Source of the DNA: Hymenobacter rigui | GTDB taxonomy: Bacteria > Bacteroidota > Bacteroidia > Cytophagales > Hymenobacteraceae | Length of the DNA stretch: 64,000 nucleotides | Assembly (NCBI RefSeq): GCF_003944715.1 | Contig: NZ_RWIT01000011.1 | Span: 1 to 64,000, forward strand | Reading direction: 5' to 3' | Shown here: piece by piece, positions 41,652 to 50,578 of the stretch | Position numbering within the stretch: position 1 is the stretch's first letter | How the letters are laid out: every line of letters starts with the position of its first letter | Translations under genes and position numbers: made by a program | Notes under the pieces: model-generated | Database searches by the model: none | Seen by the model: the letters and a program-made list of their open reading frames with translations, nothing else | What the model was told of the DNA's origin: nothing

Positions 41652-42536
41652 ATGAACTACCGTTACTTCTCGCCCATCGGGGCTATTTTGTTGTTGAGCA
41701 GTCTGGCAACCCAGGCTCAAAGTCTGAGTAGTGGCTTCATGTCGGGCCGCAAGCACGGATCCGTGTCGGTGTCGGGCACGCAGGAGTGGTACGAGAGTGT
41801 GTACCTGGTACCAGAAAAAATTAATCAGGTACCCATCTTCCGTCGCATCAATGTGCAGTCCGTCAGCCTGTATGCCAACTACGGCATCACCGATAAGATT
41901 GAAGCCGTAGTGAGCCTGCCGTACGTGCGCTCCGAAGGCCATGCCAGTTCCATCATCACCCAGAACTCGCCTTATACCAATGTGCGCGAAGGGCTGCAGG
42001 ATGTTTCAGGTCTGCTGAAGTTCAAAGCATATTCTACGGAGGTGGGCAGCAGCATTCTGAACCTGCTGGGCGTGGTGAGCCTGAGCACCCCCGTCAGCAA
42101 CTATAAGTCGGAGCAGGGGCTGGAATACATTATTGCCATTGGGAACCGGGCCACGAAGGTATCCACGGCCGGCATTGCACATTTGCAAACTGCATCGGGC
42201 GTATTCTTTACGGGTCAAACCGGCTACAGTGTGCGTTCCGGTCGGGTGCCTAATGCCTTTACGGCGGAAACCAAGGTTGGCTACGCGGGCCCGCGCTTTT
42301 ATATTGATGGCTGGGCCGCTTTTCAGAAGTCGGCCAGCACCGGTACCGATATTCTGCAGCCCGGTTTCGATGGCGACTTCACCGCCACGCGGGTCGACTA
42401 TACCCGGTTGGGCGTCAGCGCCTTCCGACCACTGGCGCAGGGGTTTGGGCTGGTGCTGGGAGCCAGCACGTACGTGTCGGGCCGGAACGTAGGCAAATCA
42501 ACCGGCGTAACCGGCGGCCTGGCCTATAACTTCTAG
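41652..42536 (+). CDS. Outer-membrane beta-barrel protein, unknown substrate
   Basis: A 294-residue protein. A signal peptide (MNYRYFSPIGAILLLSSLATQAQ) is followed by alternating amphipathic strands separated by short turns (VSLYANYGITDKIEAVVSLPYV, ILNLLGVVSLSTPVSNYKSE, GVFFTGQTGYSVRSG, LGVSAFRPLAQGFGLVLGAS). The C-terminal residue is Phe (TGGLAYNF), the usual BAM recognition end. The pattern resembles the MetA/phenol-degradation-type outer-membrane porin family. A small-solute channel is likely; no specific substrate can be named. It has its own promoter candidate and terminator, so it is a single-gene unit. Confidence 0.8.
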   Translation: MNYRYFSPIGAILLLSSLATQAQSLSSGFMSGRKHGSVSVSGTQEWYESVYLVPEKINQVPIFRRINVQSVSLYANYGITDKIEAVVSLPYVRSEGHASSIITQNSPYTNVREGLQDVSGLLKFKAYSTEVGSSILNLLGVVSLSTPVSNYKSEQGLEYIIAIGNRATKVSTAGIAHLQTASGVFFTGQTGYSVRSGRVPNAFTAETKVGYAGPRFYIDGWAAFQKSASTGTDILQPGFDGDFTATRVDYTRLGVSAFRPLAQGFGLVLGASTYVSGRNVGKSTGVTGGLAYNF

Positions 42537-42577
42537 GCTGCTGCTTCCGGCGTACCGGACTACACCGCAAACAGGCT

Positions 42578-42616
42578 TGCAAAATGCCCCGCCCAAGTTT
42601 GGCGGGGCATTTTGCA
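42578..42616 (+). terminator. Strong hairpin terminator
   Basis: TGCAAAATGCCCCGCC (42578-42593) pairs exactly with GGCGGGGCATTTTGCA (42601-42616), 41 bases after the barrel gene stop. Confidence 0.88.
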
Positions 42617-42751
42617 TTAACCCCGGCCGGTCAGATGCAGTAAAGGAAGTTGCTGCGCGTTGCCCAGGTAGCAGCACCGGTAAGTCGGCTACCGGCACTT
42701 ACCTTCACGCTTTCTTTCCATATCCCACCTCCTTTCCTAACGCACTTTCTT

Positions 42752-44158
42752 ATGAGTACTTCCCGGCTTGAACACGATTTTTTGGGCGAGCGTGAAATCC
42801 CGACGGATGCGTATTACGGCATTCAGACGCTGCGGGCGCTGGAAAACTTTCACATCACTGGTATTCCGCTGAAGGTAGAGCCCCTGTTTGTGCAGGCGCT
42901 GGCCTACGTGAAAAAGGCGGCGGCCCTGGCCAACCACGAGTTGGGCGTATTGCCCGCCAACATCGCCCAGGCCATTGCCCAGGCCTGCGACCGGGTAGCC
43001 GCCGGGGAGTTTGATAACCAGTTTCTGACCGACATGATTCAGGGCGGGGCGGGAACCTCCGTGAACATGAATGCCAACGAGGTTATTGCTAACGTGGCAC
43101 TGGAAATTATGGGCCACCAGAAAGGGGAATACCAGTTCTGTCACCCCAATAACCACGTCAACTGCTCTCAGAGCACCAATGACGCGTATCCCACAGCCTT
43201 CCGAATTGCACTCAGCAACAAGCTGGTCGGGTACAGTGAGGTACTGGGAGAACTGGCGGATGCCTTTGCGACCAAAGGTGTAGAGTTTCGTAACGTGCTC
43301 AAAATGGGCCGTACGCAGCTGCAGGATGCCGTACCCATGAGCATGGGCGACGAGTTTCGGGCCTTTGCTACCAACTTACGGGAGGAATTGCTGCGCATTG
43401 AGGATTCGCGCCGCCTGATCAGTGAGATAAATATGGGCGCCACGGCCATTGGAACCGGCGTAAACGCGCCCCACGGCTACGCCGATCTGGTGACCAAATA
43501 CCTGCGCGATATTACCGGCCTCGACCTGAGCCTCGCCGGTGACCTGATTGAGGCAACATATGACACGGGCGCCTACGTGCAGCTCTCGGGTGTGCTGAAG
43601 CGCACGGCCGTGAAGCTTTCCAAAATCTGCAACGATTTGCGCCTGTTGTCCTCGGGGCCACGCTGCGGTATCAACGAAATTAATCTGCCCCCGCTGCAGC
43701 CCGGCTCCAGCATCATGCCCGGCAAGGTAAACCCTGTGGTGCCGGAAGTGGTAAATCAGACGGCCTTCTACGTAATCGGAGCCGACCTCACCGTAACCAT
43801 GGCCGCGGAAGGGGGCCAGTTGCAGCTGAATGTGATGGAGCCGGTTATTAGCTTTGCCCTGTTCACCAGCATCAGTTACATGACCAATGCCTGCCGTACG
43901 CTGCGTGAGAAGTGCGTGGTCGGCATTACTGCCAATAAGGAGCACGCCGAAAATCTGGTGCGCAACAGTATCGGTATCGTAACCCAGCTGAATCCGGTGC
44001 TAGGCTACGAGAAGTCGGCCGAAATTGCCAAGGAAGCCCTGAAAACCGGTAAATCAGTGCATGACATTGCCGTAACCGAGCGTCAACTCCTGACGGAGGA
44101 CAAGTGGAATGAAATCTTCACCTTCGAAAACCTGATCCGGCCGGACTTTATCCAATAG
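42752..44158 (+). CDS. aspA: Aspartate ammonia-lyase
   Basis: A 468-residue enzyme of the aspartase/fumarase superfamily: L-aspartate to fumarate plus ammonia. It begins RLEHDFLGEREIPTDAYYGIQTLRALENF, typical of aspartase. The superfamily signature GSSIMPGKVNPVVPEVVNQ carries the catalytic-loop Ser. Other conserved blocks are NCSQSTNDAYPTAFRIA and KMGRTQLQDAVPMS. The longer frame from 42650 adds a non-homologous, Pro-rich stretch, so the ATG at 42752 is used. It is followed by a terminator with a T-tract and then a tRNA-Leu gene on the opposite strand. Confidence 0.95.
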   Translation: MSTSRLEHDFLGEREIPTDAYYGIQTLRALENFHITGIPLKVEPLFVQALAYVKKAAALANHELGVLPANIAQAIAQACDRVAAGEFDNQFLTDMIQGGAGTSVNMNANEVIANVALEIMGHQKGEYQFCHPNNHVNCSQSTNDAYPTAFRIALSNKLVGYSEVLGELADAFATKGVEFRNVLKMGRTQLQDAVPMSMGDEFRAFATNLREELLRIEDSRRLISEINMGATAIGTGVNAPHGYADLVTKYLRDITGLDLSLAGDLIEATYDTGAYVQLSGVLKRTAVKLSKICNDLRLLSSGPRCGINEINLPPLQPGSSIMPGKVNPVVPEVVNQTAFYVIGADLTVTMAAEGGQLQLNVMEPVISFALFTSISYMTNACRTLREKCVVGITANKEHAENLVRNSIGIVTQLNPVLGYEKSAEIAKEALKTGKSVHDIAVTERQLLTEDKWNEIFTFENLIRPDFIQ

Positions 44159-44177
44159 CATCAGCACTATTCGCAAC

Positions 44178-44214
44178 AAAAAAGGCTCCTGGTTTCCACC
44201 AGGAGCCTTTTTTT
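44178..44214 (+). terminator. Strong hairpin terminator
   Basis: AAAGGCTCCTGG (44181-44192) pairs exactly with CCAGGAGCCTTT (44199-44210), flanked by A- and T-runs. It can serve aspA on the plus strand and the tRNA on the minus strand. Confidence 0.9.
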
Positions 44215-44215
44215 G

Positions 44216-44297
44216 TACCCGGAGCCGGGGTCGAACCGGCACATCTTTCGATATCGGTGTTTGAGACCGACGCGTCTACCGATTCCGCCATCCGGGC
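44216..44297 (-). tRNA. tRNA-Leu (CAA anticodon)
   Basis: An 82-base class II tRNA on the minus strand. The acceptor stem GCCCGGA pairs with TCCGGGT (final pair G-U). The D-arm region is TGGCGGAATCGGTAGACG. The anticodon stem TCGGT/ACCGA encloses the loop CTCAAAC, giving anticodon CAA. There is a long variable arm (TATCGAAAGATG). The T-arm GCCGG-TTCGACC-CCGGC is standard. CCA is not encoded. Confidence 0.95.
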
Positions 44298-44324
44298 TTT
44301 TTCTGAGCCGTACCTGTCGGTAAT

Positions 44325-44864
44325 TCAGGAACGGGTGGCAAACTTAGCCAGACTTTCGCGGATGCGCAAGAGGTAGCGCTTCTTCAGATAATATGTCTGT
44401 ACCTGTTTCAGGGCCAGCGGGCGGGCGTCAGCAGGTAAGCTTTCATAAGTTGCCAGCACCGGCTCAATGCCGGCTTCCAGCGTGTCAGACAAGGAGTTGA
44501 CGTCGGCTTCGACTTGCGCAGCTGCAGCTGAATCGGGTTCAAATTCCAACTCCATTAGTTGCTCATTCAAGTCCATTACTTCCATCAAAAAATCTGCAGG
44601 AAGCTCCTGTTTTCCTTCTTCCAGCAGGCCATGCTGCCCTAAAATATAGGCCATGCGCAGTTCCGTATCGGCGAGGGTGCGGTAGGCATCCGTATTTAGC
44701 GTCGCCAGCTGTAGAATTTCCTGCTGCCGCTCAGGGGAGGAGGTGGCGTGAAAATCAGGGTGATACTCGCGGCTGAAAGCATAGTACTGGCGTTTCAGGG
44801 CCGCTACGTCCGGTCGGAAAGATTCAGGCAGGCCGTAAAATTCAAAATAGTTGGGAGAGGTCAT
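44325..44864 (-). CDS. hscB: Fe-S cluster co-chaperone HscB (J-protein)
   Basis: A 179-residue protein. The J-domain contains the essential HPD in SREYHPDFHAT, preceded by NYFEFYGLPESFRPDVAALKRQYYAF, the HscB type of start. The C-terminal three-helix domain (ADFLMEVMDLNEQLMELE ... LKKRYLLRIRESLAKF) binds the scaffold IscU. It stimulates the Hsp70 HscA in Fe-S cluster transfer. No other isc gene is nearby, so it is a dispersed copy. ATG at 44864 is used rather than an upstream TTG. Confidence 0.93.
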   Translation of the reverse strand: MTSPNYFEFYGLPESFRPDVAALKRQYYAFSREYHPDFHATSSPERQQEILQLATLNTDAYRTLADTELRMAYILGQHGLLEEGKQELPADFLMEVMDLNEQLMELEFEPDSAAAAQVEADVNSLSDTLEAGIEPVLATYESLPADARPLALKQVQTYYLKKRYLLRIRESLAKFATRS

Positions 44865-44901
44865 GTACAAGGAAAACGTGCGTCGGACGGCAGAGTTGAA
44901 C

Positions 44902-45222
44902 TCAGGAACCGACGCCTGCTGAATTAGTTACCGAAACAGATGCTGGCTGTACGGAAAATGCGAGTGGTGGAGCGGCAAACAGCGCCTTGGTGGCCGGCCA
45001 TACCTGCCCAAATAAGGCAGAGCGCCGGTAGGCATTCAGGGCCTCTTCCGACTCCCAGTGACTGTGCGTGCAATACACATTAGCGTGATTAGTATCCTGC
45101 CAAAGCTCCAGAAACCGGCAGCCGGGCATGTGGCGGATATGGTCTTCAGAAGCGTGAAACAACTCCAGAAACTCAGATATTTGTTCCGGCCGGAACGTCA
45201 TGCGCACGATACGGATCAGCAT
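44902..45222 (-). CDS. ABM-domain (antibiotic biosynthesis monooxygenase-like) protein
   Basis: A 106-residue protein with a dimeric alpha/beta-barrel ABM fold: LIRIVRMTFRPEQISEFLELFHASEDHIRHMPGC, LELWQDTNHANVYCTHSHWESEEALNAYRRSALFGQVWPATKALF. This family includes quinol monooxygenases (YgiN), haem oxygenase-like and stress proteins; substrate cannot be assigned. The frame extends upstream into AT-rich, non-homologous sequence, so ATG at 45222 is used. It ends 37 bases before the hscB start and may be co-transcribed with it. Confidence 0.85.
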   Translation of the reverse strand: MLIRIVRMTFRPEQISEFLELFHASEDHIRHMPGCRFLELWQDTNHANVYCTHSHWESEEALNAYRRSALFGQVWPATKALFAAPPLAFSVQPASVSVTNSAGVGS

Positions 45223-45335
45223 TGTTGAATACGATTTGAAGAACTGCCAGAATGTCGTTAATAGCTTAACATAATAAATATACAATGTGTAAATAACTAA
45301 TTGTCAAGTATTTATTTATATGAATAGTCGATACA

Positions 45336-46106
45336 TCAACCAACAAAACGCACGTCAATCTGCGAGTCGAAGTGGAGGCCCAGCAGTTCCGAAGCATTGC
45401 CTTGGTTGATACCGATGCACAGCCGGTCCTGGCTATTGAAGATGCACACGGCCTCGCCGGGCGCGGCAGCCTGAAAATGCGGCACAATTTCCCGCACCGT
45501 TTCGCGGGCAAAATGAATGGTGCAAGGTCGGTCACGCCCTACCACTTCAATGGCTGTGCGCGAAATATCGGTAATGAGGTTACCGTAATGATCCACATGC
45601 ACCACGTGGCCGGTAATGCGGTTATCCTGCAGGCGCATCTGTCGATTCAGGAGTTGGTAGACCTCAGTAGTGGCCGGACCCAGCTCGGCAAGTGCACCGC
45701 CCTGCGCCAGATGCACGGCTGCCGGTACCAGCAAGTCGCGGGTAGGGGAGGCGGTGGCGTGGTGGTTGGTGCCAAGTATCACGAGTTCATCCGGCGTCCC
45801 ATCGCACAGCAAAGGCAACAGGCCATTGTCGGCGGATACAAAGAAATGCTCCTGAAAACGGGCTGCGTGCCAGGCAGCTTTGGGCGAGCCCAGATCATTC
45901 ACGCCTACCAGGTGTACGGTGCCGGGCGCAAAATCCGCATACACCGCCCCCAGCACGTGTACGGCGTGCGCAATGTTGAATGGCTCAATGCCGTGGGTGA
46001 TATCCAGCACCGGCACCTGCGGGGCCAGCTGCAGAATCCGCGCCTTCACGGCTGCCACGTAATGGTCGCGGTAGCCGAAATCGGACAGAAACGTAATCAA
46101 GCCCAT
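45336..46106 (-). CDS. SAM hydroxide adenosyltransferase (DUF62)
   Basis: A 256-residue enzyme that splits S-adenosylmethionine with water (hydroxide) into adenosine and methionine. Family landmarks: the start GLITFLSDFGYRDHYVAAVKARI, the block VLDITHGIEPFNIAHAVHVLG, FVSADNGLLPLL, and VHVDHYGNLITDIS. The C-terminal beta-domain ends CIGINQGNASELLGLHFDSQIDVRF. ATG at 46106 matches the family start; 18 additional upstream residues are non-homologous. It is divergently arranged with the phoH-like gene, with a 10-bp inverted repeat between them. Confidence 0.9.
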   Translation of the reverse strand: MGLITFLSDFGYRDHYVAAVKARILQLAPQVPVLDITHGIEPFNIAHAVHVLGAVYADFAPGTVHLVGVNDLGSPKAAWHAARFQEHFFVSADNGLLPLLCDGTPDELVILGTNHHATASPTRDLLVPAAVHLAQGGALAELGPATTEVYQLLNRQMRLQDNRITGHVVHVDHYGNLITDISRTAIEVVGRDRPCTIHFARETVREIVPHFQAAAPGEAVCIFNSQDRLCIGINQGNASELLGLHFDSQIDVRFVG

Positions 46107-46153
46107 GACCGGAAATTGGGAGTTATTCGTACTATTGCCAAGACCCCTCGGGG

Positions 46154-46178
46154 GCGGCAAAAGTAGCCCTTTTGCCGC
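46154..46178. promoter_or_regulatory. 10-bp perfect inverted repeat in a divergent promoter region
   Basis: GCGGCAAAAG (46154-46163) and CTTTTGCCGC (46169-46178) are exact complements with a 5-base spacer. They lie between the divergently transcribed SAM hydroxide adenosyltransferase and PhoH genes, about 50 bases from each start. It could be an operator or a leader hairpin. Confidence 0.45.
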
Positions 46179-46229
46179 GAAACGGCAGCAGAAACGAACT
46201 ACTCATTTTTGCTGTTATTGCTTTGAACG

Positions 46230-47396
46230 ATGCGTGCTGTATCCGTCCGGCGCGTTGTTACTTTCCTTTCGCTCTTAAATTCCCTCAGTTTGGTCGAAAA
46301 AATCATCACCCTGGAGAATGTGTCTCTGGTTGAATTCCTGGGACCCGATAACCAAAACATCCGTCAGCTGGCGGCTGCTTTTCCGGGCAGTAAAATCATA
46401 TCCCGCGGAAACGAAATCAAAATTCAGGGCCAGACGGCCGTCATCAGCCGTATCAACGATATTCTGTCGGCGCTGCTGGAACATTACCATCAGTACGGCC
46501 AGATTACCGATAAAACCGTGAGCCAGTTCCTGTCGTCGGCCGATGAGGAGCTGGATGAGGCTCGTATGGCGGCCTCTCCCGACGTTATTCTGTTCGGGGC
46601 TAAAGGCGGTGTTATCAAAGCCAAAACGGCCAACCAGCAGCGCCTAGTGGATGCCGTGCTTCGCAACGACTTGGTGTTTGCGCTGGGGCCGGCCGGTACC
46701 GGCAAAACCTATATTTCGGTGGCGCTGGCCGTGCGGGCGCTCAAAAATAAAGAGGTCAAGAAAATCATCATCTCGCGGCCCGTGGTAGAGGCGGGGGAAA
46801 GCCTCGGCTTTCTGCCCGGCGACATGAAGGAGAAGGTAGACCCCTACCTGCGCCCGATTTACGACGCGCTGGAAGACATGCTGCCGCCCGAGAAGTTCAA
46901 ATTCTACCTCGAAAACAAAACCATCGAAATTGCGCCGCTGGCCTACATGCGGGGCCGCACGCTCAACAATGCGTTTGTGCTCCTGGATGAAGCCCAGAAC
47001 ACCACCCCTTCGCAGCTGAAGATGTTCCTGACCCGTATGGGCCCGAACGCCAAGGTGATGGTGAACGGCGACCGAAGCCAGATTGACCTGCCTACCAAGC
47101 AAAAATCGGGTCTGATTCAGGCGCTGGATATTTTGCAGGGCGTGAACGGCATCGGCTTCGTGGAAATGACGGCCGACGACGTGGTGCGTCACCGCTTGGT
47201 GAAGCAGATTGTGCAGGCGTACGACAAGTTCGATGTACAGCAGCAGAAGGAGCAGGCTAACCGCCCGGTGCGGGAGTACCGCCCCAGCTACCAGCGCCGC
47301 CAGGATGAAATTGCGCATCACGACCCCGGCAAGCACCCCGACGCCCGCCGGGAGGACGATGGCACGCAGGCGCTGCCCGTCAATCATGAGCAGTAA
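46230..47396 (+). CDS. PhoH-family ATPase
   Basis: A 388-residue protein. An N-terminal KH-like region (VSLVEFLGPDNQNIRQLAAAFPGSKIISRGNEIKIQG) precedes the PhoH NTPase with Walker A LGPAGTGKTYISVALAV and Walker B FVLLDEAQNTTPSQLKMFLTR. The end is a charged tail. PhoH proteins are linked to RNA metabolism and the YbeZ-YbeY pair; YbeY is not adjacent here. Close relatives often begin MVEKIITLENV, which here would be a TTG at 46290; the annotated ATG gives 20 extra residues and the true start is unresolved. Confidence 0.92.
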   Translation: MRAVSVRRVVTFLSLLNSLSLVEKIITLENVSLVEFLGPDNQNIRQLAAAFPGSKIISRGNEIKIQGQTAVISRINDILSALLEHYHQYGQITDKTVSQFLSSADEELDEARMAASPDVILFGAKGGVIKAKTANQQRLVDAVLRNDLVFALGPAGTGKTYISVALAVRALKNKEVKKIIISRPVVEAGESLGFLPGDMKEKVDPYLRPIYDALEDMLPPEKFKFYLENKTIEIAPLAYMRGRTLNNAFVLLDEAQNTTPSQLKMFLTRMGPNAKVMVNGDRSQIDLPTKQKSGLIQALDILQGVNGIGFVEMTADDVVRHRLVKQIVQAYDKFDVQQQKEQANRPVREYRPSYQRRQDEIAHHDPGKHPDARREDDGTQALPVNHEQ

Positions 47397-47418
47397 ACGG
47401 CGGTATGGAGTATGTTTG

Positions 47419-47451
47419 AAACAGCGGCTGCCGCCCAGGCAGCCGCTGTTT
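47419..47451 (+). terminator. Strong hairpin terminator
   Basis: AAACAGCGGCTGCC (47419-47432) pairs exactly with GGCAGCCGCTGTTT (47438-47451), 23 bases after the PhoH stop. Confidence 0.88.
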
Positions 47452-47550
47452 TATGTTTTTAGGCAGCAAGCGGCGTATGGTTGAACCTGCTGCCCTCAGT
47501 TCTTTCTAAATTACCGACAGGCTTTGACCAGCCCTTTTGCATTGTCTCCC

Positions 47551-47991
47551 ATGATTCATGTACACCGCGTTACCACCCAACAGGACTTACTTGCGGCCCT
47601 GGCCATCCGCCATACGGTGTTTGTGCTGGGCCAGAATGTGCCGGCTGAACTGGAGCACGACAGCCACGACCAGACTGATGCCACCCATTACCTTGCCCGC
47701 ACCGGAGACGGTACGCCCTGTGGTGCAGCCCGCTGGCGCGTGACGGAGAATGGAGTGAAGCTGGAGCGGTTTGCCGTGCTGGCAGAGTACCGTAACCAGC
47801 AGGTGGGAGCGGCACTGCTGGCGGCAGTGCTTCGGGATGTAGCAGTGGCTCACTCCACAGCGGAAGTGTATTTAAATGCGCAGGTGCTGGCCGTGCGGTT
47901 TTACGAGCGGCACGGCTTTGAGAAGGTAGGTGAAGCCTTCTGGGAGGCTGGCATTGAGCATTACCGCATGCGCTGGCAGCGACCTGAATAA
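47551..47991 (+). CDS. GNAT-family N-acetyltransferase
   Basis: A 146-residue acyltransferase: IRHTVFVLGQNVPAELEHDSHDQTDATHYLA at the N-terminus, GAARWRVTENGVKLERFAVLAEYRNQQVGAALLAAVL (the acetyl-CoA pyrophosphate-binding R/Q-x-x-G-x-A/G motif), then LNAQVLAVRFYERHGFEKVGEAFWEAGIEHYRM. The order and lengths resemble the ElaA/YjdJ subgroup. It transfers an acetyl group to an amine; the substrate is unknown. The ATG at 47551 gives the family length. Confidence 0.9.
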   Translation: MIHVHRVTTQQDLLAALAIRHTVFVLGQNVPAELEHDSHDQTDATHYLARTGDGTPCGAARWRVTENGVKLERFAVLAEYRNQQVGAALLAAVLRDVAVAHSTAEVYLNAQVLAVRFYERHGFEKVGEAFWEAGIEHYRMRWQRPE

Positions 47992-48018
47992 CCTTCGGGA
48001 AATTGAAAATTACAGAAG

Positions 48019-48068
48019 ACCCGGTCCGGTTTCTTTCATTCCAAGGAAGGGAACGGGCCGGGTTTTTT
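48019..48068 (+). terminator. Hairpin terminator with T-tract
   Basis: ACCCGGTCCG (48019-48028) pairs with CGGGCCGGGT (48054-48063) with one mismatch, followed by six Ts. It lies 27 bases after the GNAT stop. Confidence 0.7.
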
Positions 48069-48154
48069 GTGGTTCAGCGGATTTTCTTCATTTTACCTGT
48101 CGGCTCTGGCAGCCGTTTAGTGCACTTATTTCGAATGACTATCTGCGTGTACCT

Positions 48155-50392
48155 ATGGTGATTAGCTGGGCTCGTAATCCATTCATCCGGCTGGTATTAC
48201 CCCTGATGGCCGGTATTTTAACGTACCTGTATGCCGGTGCCGCGTTGCCCAATCTGGGTGGTGCGGTGGTAGGCGTGTTTATACTATTTCTGGTGGTGCA
48301 GGTGTGGGCCGCCCGCCGCCCTACGCCTGGGGCTACCGATGTAGCCGGCCTGCTGGCCGTGCTCATGTTGTACGTAGCCGGGGCAGCTCTTACCCAGCAG
48401 GCCACGGAAAGCCATGCCCGCAACCATTTATACCGGTTTGCAGGCCGCGTAGAGTATTATCGGGCCGTGGTGGATGAGTATACAGTAGTGCGGCCCGCTA
48501 CCTATGCTACCACAGTGCGCGTATCGGCGGTGCGGGTGGCAGGGCGGTGGCAGCCGGCTCAGGGCGGGGTGCGGGTGTCTGTCCCGCGCGAGGAAGGGCT
48601 ACCGGTCCCGCAGTACGGCGACGTATGGGTGGTGCGCGGGGCCCCGGCTCCCAGCAAAGCCCCGCTCAACCCCAGCGAATTTGACTACCGCCGCTACCTG
48701 CAGTATCATCAGGTATATCACCAGCAATTCATCCACCCTGATCAGTTTTTGAAAGTAGCCAACGACCCACCCAGCATATTGCGGGCCATTGCTATGCGGG
48801 CCGCCCGGGTGCTGGATGGTGTGTTCCGGCACTATGTGCACGCCAAGCGGGAATATGCACTGGCCTCGGCACTGGTACTCGGCATTAAGGATGATGTGGA
48901 TCAGGAAACCAAGCAGGCTTACGCCAACACCGGCACCACGCACATTATGGCAGTATCGGGGCTGCAGGTGGGGTTATTGTTTGGGGCCGTAACGTGGCTG
49001 CTGGGCCTGCTGCCCGGCCGGCGAGGGCCGTTATTCCGGCTGTTCACGGCCCTGCTGGGGCTGGCCGTTATCTGGAGCTATGCATTTGTGACGGGACTAT
49101 CAGCCTCGGTACTGCGGGCGGCGGTGATGTTCTCCTTTATTATTGTGGCCCGGGCTACCAGCCGCCAGACTTCCATGTACAACCTGCTGGCGGTAGCGGC
49201 GTTCTTTCTGCTTTGCTACGACCCGTATCTGCTCTGCGACGTGGGATTTCAACTGTCCTTTCTGGCTGTGCTCAGCATTGTGTACCTGCAGCCCCGCATT
49301 GCCGGCTGGCTTAATCCCGCAGGATATTTCCTGAAAAAGCAGCGGCCCTGGCAATCCAGCGCAGTGCAGAAAAGCTGGAAATGGCTCGGTATCGGGCTTA
49401 AGTACGTGTGGCAGGCGACGGCGCTTTCTTTGGCTGCCCAGGTAGCCACGTTTCCGCTGGGGCTGTACTACTTCCATCAGTTTCCGCTGAGTTTCCTGTT
49501 CTCCAATCTGGTGGCGGTGCCCATTTCCAGCGGGGCCGTGTACGTAGGGCTGGCACTGCTGGTACTGAAAGGGCTGGTGGCCGTGGTGGGGCTGATGTCG
49601 CCGGCGCTGGCAGCTTTCCTGGATTATGGTCCGCAAGCCCTGGCCTTCGTGTTTGAAAAGATGATCTGGGCCTTCAACGAATACATTTTCGGGGTAGGGC
49701 GGCTGATGCCCGGTGCGTTGGTTTCCGGTATCCACGTTACCACACCGCAGGTCTGGCTAATTGGAGGCGTTATTATGGCTCTGCTGTTGTTCTTCGCCCT
49801 GCGCAAACTGCCCTGGCTGGCCCTGGGTTGTACGCTGCTGGGAGTGTTTGCCGGCAGTCGGGTGTGGGCCGCCTACGAGCTGGCCCCCACTGAGCAACTG
49901 GTGATATACAGCATTCCGCGCCGTTCCGTAGTGGGGTTCTGGCAGGGGGCCAGTGCCGATGTCGTTATGCTTGACTCGCTGCCGCTTACTGAAACCGAGC
50001 GGACGTACCGGATTGTGCCCGGTATCATTCAGCGGAATGCCCGCCGGGTGGCGTACCATCCGGGATGGCAGGCATGCACGGTGCCGGCGGTAGTAGCCGA
50101 GCCGGGCCTTACCCTGGCAGCATGGCGGGGACGGAAGCTGGCTTTCGTAAACGGACCGCTGAGTGGGGCCACGGAGCCGGTGCAGGGGCTTACGGCCGTG
50201 GTGTTGCGCCGCAATGCCCGCGTCAAACCGCAGGAATTGGCGGCTACGTTTGGTACGGCTGCGCCGGTGGTCTTTGATTCATCCTGCAAAAGCTGGTACG
50301 TGCTCCGGCAGGATTCCGTACTGCGGGCGGCCGGTTTCCGCACACACGATGTGACGCTGGCGGGGGCTTTTGTCGTTCAGGGAAGGCAGTAG
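48155..50392 (+). CDS. ComEC/Rec2-family DNA-uptake channel
   Basis: A 745-residue polytopic membrane protein. The N-terminal DUF4131 segment (to about 210) precedes the competence domain with GIKDDVDQETKQAYANTGTTHIMAVSGLQVGLLFG, FVTGLSASVLRAAVMFSFIIVARATSRQ, and LCDVGFQLSFLAVLSIVYL. It forms the inner-membrane channel for single-stranded DNA in transformation. Many ComEC proteins end in a metallo-beta-lactamase domain. Here the ~130-residue end is much shorter and I see no HxHxDH motif. The start is ATG 48155; the longer frame from 47930 overlaps the GNAT gene. Confidence 0.9.
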   Translation: MVISWARNPFIRLVLPLMAGILTYLYAGAALPNLGGAVVGVFILFLVVQVWAARRPTPGATDVAGLLAVLMLYVAGAALTQQATESHARNHLYRFAGRVEYYRAVVDEYTVVRPATYATTVRVSAVRVAGRWQPAQGGVRVSVPREEGLPVPQYGDVWVVRGAPAPSKAPLNPSEFDYRRYLQYHQVYHQQFIHPDQFLKVANDPPSILRAIAMRAARVLDGVFRHYVHAKREYALASALVLGIKDDVDQETKQAYANTGTTHIMAVSGLQVGLLFGAVTWLLGLLPGRRGPLFRLFTALLGLAVIWSYAFVTGLSASVLRAAVMFSFIIVARATSRQTSMYNLLAVAAFFLLCYDPYLLCDVGFQLSFLAVLSIVYLQPRIAGWLNPAGYFLKKQRPWQSSAVQKSWKWLGIGLKYVWQATALSLAAQVATFPLGLYYFHQFPLSFLFSNLVAVPISSGAVYVGLALLVLKGLVAVVGLMSPALAAFLDYGPQALAFVFEKMIWAFNEYIFGVGRLMPGALVSGIHVTTPQVWLIGGVIMALLLFFALRKLPWLALGCTLLGVFAGSRVWAAYELAPTEQLVIYSIPRRSVVGFWQGASADVVMLDSLPLTETERTYRIVPGIIQRNARRVAYHPGWQACTVPAVVAEPGLTLAAWRGRKLAFVNGPLSGATEPVQGLTAVVLRRNARVKPQELAATFGTAAPVVFDSSCKSWYVLRQDSVLRAAGFRTHDVTLAGAFVVQGRQ

Positions 50393-50578
50393 AAAGGCGC
50401 GGACCGGGCGTTGGCCGAAACCGTATACCCCCCAACAGGAGTATATCCTATACTAGCAGCGTAGCACCAATTTTGTTACGTTTGATTTTCGCGCCCCGTT
50501 CTGTTTCAGCCTCTGCATCATTCCTGCCCGGAATACCGCACCTGCTGAGTTGTTTCACCGTACTGCAACTCCCTGGTT

